A stretch of DNA of 64,000 nucleotides from Exophiala sp. HKRS030. Taxonomy: Eukaryota; Ascomycota; Eurotiomycetes; Chaetothyriales; Herpotrichiellaceae. Numbering within the stretch: position 1 is the first letter of the stretch; every line of letters begins with the position of its first letter. Shown piece by piece: positions 21,776 through 32,101 of this stretch. The stretch spans positions 434,001 to 498,000 of the forward strand of contig JAHWDD010000008.1 of assembly GCA_023897205.1 (NCBI GenBank), written 5' to 3'. A program made the position numbers and the translations under genes. The notes under the pieces were generated by a model that saw nothing but the letters and a program-made list of their open reading frames with translations, made no database searches and was not told where the DNA came from.

Positions 21776-22972
21776 CTAGCCTTGACGTGATGCGACGACT
21801 TCTTGTAGGTTCTCCGCGGCCAGTTGTTGGGTTATGATGGCTGCAATATTCGAGCCTATTTTGTACTCCGCAAAAGATGTCGGTCAGCATTTGAAACAAA
21901 CACACCATGTTAACAGGTCATGGATGAAACAAGAACGAAGTACATACCTGAACTGATTGCGTTCGTGGCTGATTTGTACGGTGTGGCAGCGTCGCCGGCA
22001 ATGAATACCCCGGGCGCCGTAGTGACAATCCCCATCTCGACACCCTTGACCATCTCTCCCATGACGGGATGATTTTCGACTTCGAGTCCCAGCTGATCGA
22101 TCAAGGGTCTACTGGACAGTACCGTTGTTGGTCTATCGGTCAAGTAACCGACGTAAGTACTCTTGCCATCTTCAAACACGACGTTGACTCCGACATTCGG
22201 CTCTTGCTCAGGCACCAGTCTTGTAATCTTGCGGGTCTCGATCTTGAAACCCAGGGCTCGAACATTTTCCAAAGTCTGCTGCATTGGTTCGGTATCTGGG
22301 ATTGGGCCGTTGCTGAATAAGATCGGGGGACCCGAAGACTCTGTAACCAGGAAGACCAGCATCTGGGCCGCGTGGGCAACGAATGGCGACAGTCCTATGA
22401 TGCCGACAGGCAAGTGAGAGCGTTCGTGGCCGTCGCAGAACAAGCATTGAAATCTAAACATGTTGATGTTAGTAGGCCGGGCATGTGTCAAAGGACAAGG
22501 ATTATGAGACTTCCAAGGAAAGGAGGACGTACATGTTCTGTGGCCAGTTTTCCTTGTACCCAGGAATTTCTGCGGGTAGGACTTCGACGGAACCTGTGGC
22601 TAGGACAACTTTTCTTCCAACCCACTTCCGCCCTTCGCCATCGGTCGCCTCAAAATAGCTCGAACAAGAGAGATTGTGACCTTCAGTGGAGGCCGGCTCC
22701 AGCTTTCTGATCGCGGTGATGTCTGCTTCGATGAACTCCGTCGTACCGTACTTTTCGATCTGCTCTCTGGCGATTCGGCGAAACTCGGCAGGAGGGGTGC
22801 AATCCCTGGTCAAGACGTTGTGAACCTCGTGTGTCCCCTCGTTCCTGAAACCTGCATTCTGTGGCCGAGTGAAGACCACCTTGGTGCGGTGAAGCCTGGA
22901 CAGTCCCAGGGCGGTGGAAAGGCCAGCAGGACCGGCACCGATAATCAAAGCATCATATATCATAGACTTCAT
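21776..22972 (-). CDS. GliT / thioredoxin-reductase-like FAD dithiol oxidoreductase
   Basis: Flavoenzyme of 341 residues from exons 22972-22533, 22453-21948 and 21855-21776. The N-terminus has the FAD-binding IIGAGPAGLSTALGLSR. The redox-active pair is CLFC in QCLFCDGHE, formed across the first splice junction. The C-terminal FAD element is PGVFIAGDAATPYKSATNAISSG, with SNIAAIITQQLAAE after the second junction. This is the layout of thioredoxin-reductase-like enzymes acting on small-molecule dithiols, such as GliT and HlmI, which close disulfide bridges in secondary metabolites. No NRPS or other epidithiodiketopiperazine gene is nearby, so the substrate is open; self-protection or general disulfide chemistry is possible. 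No signal peptide is seen. Confidence 0.88.
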
Positions 22973-23939
22973 TGTGACGGATGGAAAAGGGGTTAGTCAC
23001 TTGTAGGAATCGTACCGAGGAATATATACGTGAAGCGATTGCGAGAAGAAGAGGTTGAGGCCAGGTGGAATTGAAACTGAGAGTCTGAGAAAACTTGCGA
23101 AAGGCGAAGGTCTCCTATATAGTAGTGGGACATCATATTTCCACGTTGATCCAGGGAATGGAATGGAATTGTCCTCACTTTGACAGAGCGAAAAAGTTAA
23201 AAGCTTCTCTCCTTCGAAAAGTCTCCGACAGACCTGGATCAACCCACAAATTGACTGACCTCTCGAGTTGCGAAGCTCACATTCCATACTCTAGAATGTC
23301 GATCAACGTATGTATATTGCGAACGCGGATGAAATCTTTTGGGTAGAAGCATCATCGTTGTGTCCAGAATACCATGAACTGATCGTAAGGTGAAGCTTCG
23401 CAGTCTAAAAGAGGAAGACGAGGCTGAACGGAGACTTTTTGCGGTAGCGTCATTTATGGCGCCGAGACAAACCCAACGACGGTCTCAGGCCCAACATGTA
23501 TGCCCAGCCTTGGATGACCACAAGATATTCATGGCGGTCAGAAATAATGAATCTATTGTCATTTCTCGTTGTCATTATTTCATCGACATCATCAAAGTCC
23601 AGGTCAAAAATAAGTGGCCGACGGTATGGCTAGGCGTAGTTTTCGACTGCCCAACAATTACGATTTCTCGTGGTTGGTCGCGCTAGGCGCCTGCACCTAG
23701 GTACGCACCTAAGTGGCCTCTGATGCTTTTTAAAGAGCAATGTCACCGCCTCTTCCATTTCCAGAGATCTCCTTTTGAATGAAATGATCCATCAATGGCG
23801 GTAGTTTCAGTACTTCTACGCTGGAATATGTCGTAGAAGCACCATTCGGAATAGTCCACATTCTGAATCAGTACTGCAATGAAGCTGGGTGGAATTCCGG
23901 GCGATTTTCACTCATAGGTCTACCGTTCCAAGTCTTGCA
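22973..23939. other. Intergenic region
   Basis: 967 bp between divergent genes. Several frames of 60-98 codons overlap each other and show no protein features. It should hold the promoters of the GliT-like gene and of the DUF6914-like gene. Confidence 0.45.
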
Positions 23940-24689
23940 ATGCAAAATTTCAATCCTTGCACAGCTGCTGATCTTTGTTTGTCGGAGGGCGCATGCGGAT
24001 GCTGTGATTGGCACCGAAGGTGCAGTCGGGCTTGGACCATAATCAGAATCGTGGGCACTGTGAATCCCCAGCGCCCTTACATCGCACTCTACCCCAGCGG
24101 TGTCGTCAACAACGAGGAACGAAAGTAAAATTTTGCTCTTTTCTTTTTTGAACCCTCTAATCGCATCCTGGTATCACTGTTTCAAGCTCACTGTTTTCTT
24201 TCTCAATGCAGATATCATTGGGCGTTCCTGATTGGACCCAAGGTGCAAAAGGGCCGCCCGGGTCTCTATGGCATACGTTGTCATGTCAAGAACCAGCTGA
24301 GCCCAAGTCCGAATGGGCCCTCACGACCCCGGTGGGAATATGAAGAGCTTGCGCTAAACGACGTTCGGAACACCAACAACCTCCTCATCCGCATCATGAT
24401 TGGGAAAATCATCAACGCGAAAAATCTTCTCCAGACGCTCCGAAGTGTGCCCGTGGTTCAGGGTGATCCGGAATGGAGGTGCCGTAGTTGGTGCGCCGAC
24501 GCCCTTGTAGCACTCGAAAGAGATGGCCAGGCCATGGGAGCTTCGGTACTCGACTGGCGTCGTATTGAAGAGTTGACAAGGCGTCACGTCCGGGAAAAGA
24601 TTGCTCAGGGACGCTTTGACGACTCATGGCTGCTGGTAAACCCCAAGCCGACCTGGGATCTCTGGGAGAACAAAGAGGTGATAGCTTAG
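23940..24689 (+). CDS. DUF6914-like conserved fungal protein
   Basis: Two exons (23940-24124, 24212-24689) joined over a GTAAAA...CAG intron. The junction restores YIALYPSGVVNNEER-KYHWAFLIGPK, followed by GIRCHVKN, WEYEEL, VRNTNNLLIRIMIGK, LRSVPVVQ, WRCRSWCADALVALERDG and PTWDLWENKEV. These are the conserved blocks of a small fungal family known to me only as a domain of unknown function (DUF6914-like). The family usually starts shortly before the YIALY block, so the 23940 start, which adds about 40 unconserved residues, is doubtful; a small upstream exon is possible. The function is unknown. Confidence 0.7.
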
Positions 24690-24802
24690 AGGGTTCTTTC
24701 TTCAGTGGAAAGCAAGCTTGGCTGAGTTGGAAGGACTTGAGAGATTTATATCGAAATTTTGTAGACGGTACAAATGAATGTATATCATTGTACCTTCATT
24801 CG

Positions 24803-25767
24803 TTAAATACCTCCCCACCATTTCTGGCGAATAGTCTCCATCTTCAGCTCGTCGGGAAAGGGTTCGAGGAACTCGTCGATGCATTTCCGCCAACCTGTCC
24901 TCGTTGCGCTCCCGAGCCACGCCGAGGTATACTCCCAATAGTTCGGGTACCATCCGGATATTTCCCAGTCAACCAGGACGACGACCCGATCTCCACGGAT
25001 GAGGATGTTGAACGGGTTCAAATCAGCGTGTGTGAAAACCGGCGGGCGCCACGATGACTTGTCCTGAGCGGCTGCCATGTCGCAAACGTCCTGCCAGTCC
25101 GTGTCGCCTTCTCGACCTTCGGTCCGAGATGGCTCCAGCCCCCTTTCTCAGCCAGAGGTGAAACTCTCGAATCGTTTTGAACGGACCGAACCGAGGGTTG
25201 TTCGAGCGAGGGATTCGAGGGTCGTGCAAGGATCCCCCGACGCAGCTCTCGATTCCCGTCCCCGGAGACGGCGGCTTCAGCGAGCGTAGCTCCCGGATCA
25301 TGCCCCTCAATTGATCATAAATTGCCCGTTGGGACTGCTCGGACAGTTTCCCCCACACTGTCGGTATGGCATCACCTCGAATCCTCCTCATGACAATGGA
25401 GGCCCGGTTCTTGTGGACAAAGGAGCAGTACACCCTGGGCACTGGGACGGATGTGGTGTTCCGGGCGACGAATTCGATGGTCGCCCCTTCGGTGAGGTGG
25501 ACAAACGGACCGGTCTTGACGATTTTGTTTCTGCTGATTGGAACACAGGTGCGGTTTATCGGCGTGTAGAACTTTGCCGTTGGTCCTCAACGCAACCAAT
25601 GACGACCAACGACGAAATTTGGTGTTGTGGATGGCCAACCCTCCAGTCCCGTCATGCTGAGCATCTATCTTGCTCATGGTATCAGCCAAGTATTGATCGC
25701 GCTTGGGTTTCATGGCGAGGTAGGTAGAGAGCAAGACTTCGCAGGGGGGGTTCGGTTGCGTCTGCAC
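24803..25767 (-). pseudogene. APH-like phosphotransferase family gene with a frameshift
   Basis: Protein-kinase-fold gene of the aminoglycoside-phosphotransferase-like group common in fungi. The clearest frame runs from about 25570 to 25144 (YTPINRTCVPIS, LTEGATIEFVA, RVYCSFVHKNRASIVMRRIRGD, REFHLWLRKG). It is followed in another frame by DWQDVCDMAAAQ, the catalytic THADLNPFNILI (HxDxxxxN) and VDWEISGWYP. The two meet at a run of five C (five G on the coding strand) at 25139-25143; one base less would restore a single frame. So this is a +1 homopolymer frameshift: real decay, a population variant or an assembly error. The N-terminal part before 25570 lies in yet another frame and I could not place an intron there. 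The far end of the feature is therefore approximate. Confidence 0.65.
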
Positions 25768-26068
25768 GCTCGATTTTCGAGATGACGAGGGACGATGTCG
25801 GTTCGAGCCGCCGTGCTAACGTTTAGTACGTAAATCTGGGGCGGATGCAAAATGGGGCCTATTAAGCTGGATAGAAATTCAGAAAAGCGGACGGATTTTC
25901 GTTGCAGGACACCGTCTCAAATCATGTTGCGTGGGGATGATCGAGATGTGATCTTAGCGTTGTGTTCGGAGACATTATTTTCCGGCTACTTCGATGGTTT
26001 ACATGGTCTCCCGTACATTGAATGAAAGAGTTCAGTACGGAATACAATTACAGTAAACTCCCCAACAA
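25768..26068. other. Intergenic region
   Basis: About 300 bp between the APH-like locus and the 3' end of the Ras-like gene. Nothing recognisable. Confidence 0.45.
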
Positions 26069-26797
26069 CTAATCAAACCATACTTCACTTTTGTGCTTCC
26101 TCCTCAGACGGAGGCAGCGAGGCAAGGAAGGCCATTCCCGAGGGTGCCACACCCTCGACCGACGCACCTTGTCGACCCTGAGCGCCCAAGCAGGCTTGTT
26201 CCGCTCCCGGAGGTGACGATTCCCCAGGTATATCAGGGGCGCCGTCACCTGCGCGGAGACGGCAGACTGGACGGTGAAGAATTCTACCCCCCACTTCGCC
26301 ACCTGCTCGGTGGCCTCCTGTGGCATGACTGCCAACCTCCTATGCATCCTCTGCATGCCGACCACGGCGATGGGAGCGCCCCTGCGCCCGGCCTTCCTGA
26401 TGACACGTAGGATTTTCTTGGCCTCATCAAAGGACGCCCTCGAGTCGAGACCGAAGGCGATGATGAATGCGTTGGCCTCGGCCAGATATATCGGGAGAAT
26501 CACCGGCGCCGATCGATACGCATCGACCACGAGAGGCTGGGAGTCGGGATCGTCGGCACCTACTCCCGTTTGGATCTGAAGCATCTCGCTGGGTACGCCC
26601 TGGACGGGGCGAAGGGTCGCATATCCCGGGCGCTTCATCAGATTCATAAACTGTCAGTTGTAGAGGAGCGTGAGTAGGTATGTGGGTGGATTTGACAAAG
26701 TTCTGTACTGGAAAAGGCTTCTTACTGTAAAGTTCAATGCTGCGCTAACAACATCGTCTCCAACAATAACAACCTTCATAACGTCGGACGGATCCAT
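26069..26797 (-). CDS. Ras-superfamily-like protein lacking GTP-binding motifs (pseudo-GTPase)
   Basis: Two exons (26797-26726, 26650-26069) give 217 residues. The start VMKVVIVGDDVVSAALNFT resembles the first strand and P-loop of a small GTPase, but GDDVVSAAL has no GxxxxGK[ST]. VVDAYRSAP stands where DTAG would be. FIIAFGLDSRASFDEAKKILRVIRKAG is a good match to the conserved helix after switch II, and PIAVVGMQRM stands where NKxD should be. So the fold seems kept and nucleotide binding lost. No C-terminal CAAX lipid motif is present; the tail is basic (LRRKHK). It may act as a scaffold or regulator, or be unrelated to GTP. The frame is open for another 210 codons upstream, to an ATG at 27427. 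Confidence 0.6.
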
Positions 26798-28774
26798 TCT
26801 GGCAGTGTAGGGGTAGACGAGGCGAGACCAGGGTAGGGCGATTGGCTGGGTATGGGCCAAGGTATTATTGTGTGAAGGCGATTGGCAAGTACAAGGGCAA
26901 ACAAACTTTTGTGCAAGGACCAAACGAGGCGAAAGAGTACCGGGCAGAAAACTTTGGAGGTTGGATGAAAAGCAAATGAACCAGAATGCAGGGGGATTCC
27001 CGTACTTTATACACAAAACCATGTTCGCTCCCAACAGAGTAGAACACGAGCAGCCCATTTGCCCAAATTGAGTGCCCAGGCTCGTTGGGTCGCTCTGAGG
27101 CTTGCTATCAAATTTGCCGTCTGTTTCCAAGTGATTCGTGCGGCTGGCGACGAGAAATGGCAGGACAGGAAACAGCTCTCTGGGTAGAAAGTACGTGATG
27201 GACAAGGATGGGTTCACCTTCGTGCAGGAGACCTGCATCACCATGGCGGAGGAGGAGGGGTTGACGGGGTGGTTGGACACTCGAGCCCAGAGAGAAAGGG
27301 GACACAGGCGCCAGGTCAGCCTGACATCCTGTGACCGATCTCGAGGATAGATCTCTGGATCTTGCATGCTCTTCCTGCGGTGGTCTGGAGATGTTTTGTG
27401 AGCTAACCAGGGATCAACCAACGACATGCCGGGCTGGTAAAAATTTCGTCTTGTTGTCCCGGTGTCGGTTGGGCGGCTGGGGGAGGAGAGAGAAAGAGTG
27501 ACATTCCTTTCTCACCGCCGGGAGCCATGGCATGCTACTGAGGCGTTCCAGAAACCGTACCGCATTGGCTGTGAAACGTTGTGGCTGCACCGGGGATGCA
27601 AGAAAGCACCCTTTTTGTTTCTGGATGAGAAAGCAAGGGGGTGGATGGAAAAAGGTGCACTATTCCACATTGGCCATCGAAACTCATCATCACCCACGCG
27701 TGTCTAGTAAACGAAATCGACCTAACGACCGGAAAGGGATGGCGTTTGGACATGGACAGGCGAGTCCGGGCCCCAGACAAGCAAAGTTCGGATCTGGAAT
27801 TCTTAGCACGTTCTTTCTGTGGACTTTTCCCCAGATTTCGGGCCGCATCGCCAAACAGAAGAACAAATCAAGCCGACAACAGCCCGTCATTGGAAAGATG
27901 AAAATTGAGGCAGGAAACTACTAATACTCTAGAAAATACACCGTATCTCGACGTTTTGCCTGGTTTTACCGGAGTGTTCGTTCTTGGAGAGGGGCTACAT
28001 TGGAGGGGCTATCCCAGGGGGTTTAGTGTGGTGTTTCGTGTGCGCAGGTGGCTTGCAGTAGGTGATCGGCCTGGGTGTGACCAGGCATACATGTGTGCAA
28101 GGGTACAAGAAAAAAACGGAGAGTGGCGTCGAGTGATTTCAAGGACAGCGCCGTGGTCTTCGTATTCAGGGAGGGGCGCGAGAAGTTGGTCGACCATAAC
28201 CCAGGATAATTTACCCAGGTAAGCAAAGACAGGCCAGTGTTAATCTCTGGATTCCCAGGCAGTACACGAACACCATGCCCAGGTAGGCACTCATATTGTA
28301 TTGCATGTGATGTTTGGATTGTTGTATTTCAACAGACGGACTGACCGGACTAAATCGGGCTCGGGAAACAAAAAAACACCAAGGCAGCTTCTCGTCCGCT
28401 AGGTGCAAGGGAACAGGTTAGCTGGACAAGCCACAGAGTATAGATGCCCACTCTGGTACCTAGGTAGGTATCTAGGTACTCCGTAGGCAGACCAGCCAGA
28501 TACTTACCTAGGTGCAACGCTGCCCAGGGTCACATCCCACCGAGAAATTGTACTTGCGGGGCAATTGAAAACTACGCCTAGCGATACTGCCGGCCACTTT
28601 ATCTTTTGACCTGGACTTTGATGATGTCGATGAAATGATGACAACGAGCAATGACAATAGATTTATTAATATCGATCGCTATAGATTTCTATAGTAATTC
28701 AAGACTGGGTATAGAACAGTATTCCCCACAAGCTTATGATCTAACGGTAACTCCGTACACCGGCAGTCCTCCCA
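26798..28774. other. Long intergenic region
   Basis: Nearly 2 kb. The only notable coding signal is the minus-strand frame 27427-26798, in frame with the Ras-like gene but without recognisable features. Around 28455-28520 are repeated CCTAGGTA / GGTAGGTATCTAGGTA and ACTCCGTA elements. Plus-strand frames near 27462-28222 look non-coding. Confidence 0.45.
28455..28520. repeat. CCTAGGTA-type palindromic repeats
   Basis: Short overlapping inverted elements (GGTACCTAGGTAGGTATCTAGGTACTCCG, then ACTTACCTAGGTG) similar to the repeat at 17263-17283. They look like dispersed intergenic repeats; the function is unknown. Confidence 0.5.
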
Positions 28775-29476
28775 TCATTCCGCACCTTGCCATTCGGTCA
28801 ATAGTGCTGAGGAAAAGAGAGTGCGAGGATGTTCAGCACCCAAAACCCGATTTCGCAGTTGTACACATTCCGACATGAGTTTGACAGCTTCGATATTTCT
28901 GCCCTGGCCTTTCATGGTAAGAGCAAGATTGCTCACGCTGCTGATTGTAACGGGATGCTCTTCTCCCAGTACTTTGGGTGTTTTCTTGCTACCCAGAAGC
29001 TCCCCTTCCCGCGAAGAAAATTCGACCGAGGTTGGAGCAAGCAATTCCTGTAACGTCCAGCCGCGTCTGAACCATCTACTGGTTCGAAAGTCTGATTCCC
29101 ACCAACATTGAGTGCAGTGATGGTTGATTCTGCTGCCTGTAACGTCGGATAAATATACGTAGCATTTGACAGCATTTCGATACCAGTCGAACATCGAGAC
29201 AATCGCTTCTGAGAGCTCGCTATGGTTGGCTTTATCGATGCAGCACGCGTCCACCCAGAAGTATTCTATCTCGTCTTTTTTTGCCTGTTCACCGCAAAAC
29301 TGAATCTTAGCATAGCCAGCTGTATTCTTATAAGATCCGTATGTGAGGTCGTCGAAATTAACCTCATCTCTATCATATCCCCAAGTATGCGAGAGTATCG
29401 CGTAGGGGGGAATCGTGTCCAGGAGATCCCCGGTAAGCTTCGGCTCGCCTTGACCGTCGAACTTCAAAAGTCGCAT
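28775..29476 (-). CDS. HET-domain protein fused to a short TPR (kinesin-light-chain-like) tail
   Basis: Single exon, 233 residues from MRLLKFD at 29476. The N-terminus is the first part of a HET domain, the fungal heterokaryon-incompatibility module: IPPYAILSHTWGYDRDEVNFDDL, FWVDACCIDKANHSELSEAIVSMFDWYRNA, CYVYLSDV and SRWFRRGWTLQELLAP. After about residue 162 (near 28990) the sequence switches to VLGEEHPVTISSVSNLAL and VLGAEHPRTL, repeats typical of NB-ARC/KLC-type TPR tails. Standard relatives have the rest of the HET region, then a nucleotide-binding domain, then many TPRs. Here all of that is missing without loss of frame. It may be a deletion derivative or a shortened functional allele. 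The frame upstream to 29518 starts at a non-ATG codon, so I use the ATG. Confidence 0.75.
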   Translation of the reverse strand: MRLLKFDGQGEPKLTGDLLDTIPPYAILSHTWGYDRDEVNFDDLTYGSYKNTAGYAKIQFCGEQAKKDEIEYFWVDACCIDKANHSELSEAIVSMFDWYRNAVKCYVYLSDVTGSRINHHCTQCWWESDFRTSRWFRRGWTLQELLAPTSVEFSSREGELLGSKKTPKVLGEEHPVTISSVSNLALTMKGQGRNIEAVKLMSECVQLRNRVLGAEHPRTLFSSALLTEWQGAE

Positions 29477-30289
29477 TGTGTTGGTCTCGCTCTGGCGACG
29501 CGTTACGCTGACACACACCGAGTTGGAGAGAAGCTTCTAGCTGCGATCGGTCAAGAACGCTTCGTTCGTTGTGGGACTCGCCATAAGCTGATACTTTTGC
29601 CAGCTGAGGTGGTCATTGGTAGGCAGTCGTCTCGTTGTAACGAGGACGGGAGATGGCCGAACTTGGGTGGAAGGAGGGCTTTGGTGAGCATGCGACGAAA
29701 ACAGGGAATTGATCGCATTTGCGGGGTCTCAATTTTGAGCCATAGTCAGGACTGACCTAACGCTTGTATGAAGGCATTATGAAGAATGTCCGATCAGGCT
29801 GGAAGTATATTCTCAGAAGAGACAGCCCTGGTGCCTACATGTGACCCTTTGGAAAGACTACCGTATCACGTGCTAATTGGAACGAGTCTCCCTTGAAAAT
29901 GTTACAGCTTTTGTTACAACAGACATCATGAGAGAGATGGAGAGAGTTGAAACTTCATATGTTCTAGTAAGTTCAAGTTAGCCTTGTGGCTCGCACTCCG
30001 TCTCCTAAGCAGCTCTCAAATCTGGGTGTATCTGTATGTATGCTGTCAAGCTCTCTTAAGTTAAGGTTACCTTTACATGAGGAGGCCATACCTACAGTAA
30101 ATGAACTCAAGGGGTACTCCGTACTAAGATCTTATTCTCGGCACGGCACATTCCCGCTCTTGTCCGGCGCCCACTAGGCAGTCTCCACTTAGGCGTCGAT
30201 TTGGCGTGCTAGGGGCGCCCACGAGTGCCTTGGTAGGTTGATTATAGGTGGCGTCTTGAAAATCCTCCGGGAAGTTCTGTTAGGGCCCT
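29477..30289. other. Intergenic region, AT-rich in part
   Basis: About 800 bp without a convincing gene. A plus-strand frame at 29222-29755 is the complement of the HET gene and its leader. The stretch grows AT-rich towards 30 kb. Confidence 0.4.
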
Positions 30290-31090
30290 CGTTACCTCCT
30301 CCTTACACTCTATGATATTGATGTCTCATATGACCAAAGACGCAATATCCAGCTTCTCAAAGAAGAGCGCACACAATTTGGATCTCATTATCTAAGAGCG
30401 TTAGTAAGAAGAATGACTTGAGGTGTTGGTAGAGATATTATCAGTGTTGAATGGAAAACTTCTACGGAGTATCTGGACGAGGTATTGGAATCATGTCAAA
30501 GCCGGGACAGACTTGCAGCTCCAGGTGGTCCGCCAGACGTTGATCTCGGCCTTATTTTGCACATTCAGAGCGAAGAAGATACAATAGGTCCCTTCTGGGA
30601 TCCCAGAAGTGTTACTATAAAACTACTTGAGGAAAAAGGACTCAGTGGTGACTTTTGTTTTGGTCTTGATTGGCACTGGAGAGCGGAAGAAACATTTCAC
30701 GGTAGAAGCGACTGTCGAGTTCACATATGGTCTGGCGACCTAAGAACGCTCCATCATCAAATATCCCACGACATTCTCGAAATTTTGCCGCTATCTTTTG
30801 TCCTCTTTGCATCCGGCTGTAACACACAAAAATATCCGTAAAACGCTCAACAAAGAGGCCAAATTCTTGGAAATTGAGATTGTGTCACCAGCCAGCGTCC
30901 TGAGTTTCGATCTTGACTCCGAAGATGGTATCTTACAGCGAATCATACTTCACGTTCATCACCCATGTCGGAGTAGAGTAGGTCAGAAAGCATCCACTGT
31001 AACCTGGGATTTACTTATTGTATTAATCTTTAACCTCGTCTACAGAAGCCTAGAGCTCATCGTATACTTATCGCACTGGAAGGCCTATTG
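30290..31090 (+). pseudogene. Decayed gene of unknown family
   Basis: Protein-like sequence runs in one frame from about 30290 (LYDIDVSYDQRRNIQLLKEE, HYLRALVRRM) to a TGA, then on in the same frame (IISVEWKTSTEYLDEVLESCQ, LILHIQSEEDTIGPFWDPRS, GLSGDFCFGLDWHWRAEE, VHIWSGDLRTLHHQISHDILE) until about 30835. There the frame shifts at an A-rich run and continues with RKTLNKEAKFLEIEIVSP. The in-frame TGA is what CGA becomes after C-to-T change, which fits repeat-induced or ordinary decay. I do not recognise the family. No start codon can be fixed. Confidence 0.5.
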
Positions 31091-31177
31091 AGTCCTTTGC
31101 TTCGGTTCAATATATATCTTCTTAACAAATAGATGACAATATGATGTGATTGTTAACAAGCTCCTGGTATACTATGA

Positions 31178-32101
31178 TTAATTCGCTCCAAAAACATTGA
31201 TTAGACTTGCCATGCCGTCTCCTCCACCGCCTTGCTCTGCCCTAGCTTCCATTAAACGGAGCATTGGCTCGAAAGCCGAAGTTGGAATACCCTGATCAAC
31301 ATTAAACTTCATCAGAGCCCGGAGCGACGAGGCCAAGGTGTTCACTGTTACTACCGAGCCCTTGGTTGCGTAGTCTTCCTTGTCAATATCTTTGGCCATA
31401 TCCAAAAAAGCGACTGGGAGTTGTTCAGTGAGAAATGGAATCACGCAGCGAGTCGTGAAATTCTCTGCGCCACCACTTGACCAGAGCTTGGAAGTCTTTA
31501 GAAGTGCGATAGATTGTAAAAACCCAACACCAAAGAAATAGAAACAAGTACCCAGGATAGCCTCCTGTACAGATGCCAACGACACATCGCTTCCGAGATA
31601 AATCGAGGTTCCAAACACCTTCAAACAATTCTCTGCCTTCTTAAATGCAGTTGCATCGCCGCTGTAGTAGAGGATGGATTCAGGGAGTCCGATAGACTGA
31701 GGTATGGCCTCAATGGCGCCTCGTACGTATGCTGAGAACGACTTGTTTGCAGCCAGTTGCTGAGATCGATAGTTGTCCGAGACAATTCCAGACGTGAAGT
31801 CTACCACGATGCGGCCATGCCCGCAGTTGGCATCGCATTCGCCCAAGATTTCATGAACAGCCTGCTGATCCAAAAGACAAAAGATGGTCAATTCGCTTGC
31901 TTGGATGCACTCTGCTGGTGTAGCCGCGAGGATGCCACCCATGTGTACGATAGGCTCAGCCTTCGCTGCAGTGCGGTTCCACACTGATGTTTTCCATCCA
32001 TTCTGTATGAGTGCTCGCGCCAATGCATTCCCCATTAACCCTAGCCCCAGGACTGAGACCGAGCCCTGGGACGACTGGCTTACAGAATGTGGTGGTGACA
32101 T
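31178..32101 (-). CDS. Imine-reductase-like NAD(P)-dependent oxidoreductase (IRED family)
   Basis: Single exon, 307 residues. Belongs to the beta-hydroxyacid-dehydrogenase/6PGDH superfamily and within it resembles imine reductases, which reduce C=N bonds of cyclic imines or iminium ions with NADPH. Visible elements: the Rossmann motif VLGLGLMGNALARALIQNG, WNRTAAKAEP (cofactor specificity loop), ELTIFCLLDQQAVHEIL, VDFTSG, AYVRGAIEAIPQSIGLPESILYYSG and TSIYLGSD, then the long interdomain helix starting SLASVQEAILG. In typical IREDs this helix carries an Asp or Tyr proton donor; here the aligned residue seems to be Glu180. A 19-bp triple-CGG motif lies about 190 bp upstream (32291-32309) and is repeated before the next two genes. 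Bacterial origin by transfer is possible but not shown. Confidence 0.85.
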   Translation of the reverse strand: MSPPHSVSQSSQGSVSVLGLGLMGNALARALIQNGWKTSVWNRTAAKAEPIVHMGGILAATPAECIQASELTIFCLLDQQAVHEILGECDANCGHGRIVVDFTSGIVSDNYRSQQLAANKSFSAYVRGAIEAIPQSIGLPESILYYSGDATAFKKAENCLKVFGTSIYLGSDVSLASVQEAILGTCFYFFGVGFLQSIALLKTSKLWSSGGAENFTTRCVIPFLTEQLPVAFLDMAKDIDKEDYATKGSVVTVNTLASSLRALMKFNVDQGIPTSAFEPMLRLMEARAEQGGGGDGMASLINVFGAN

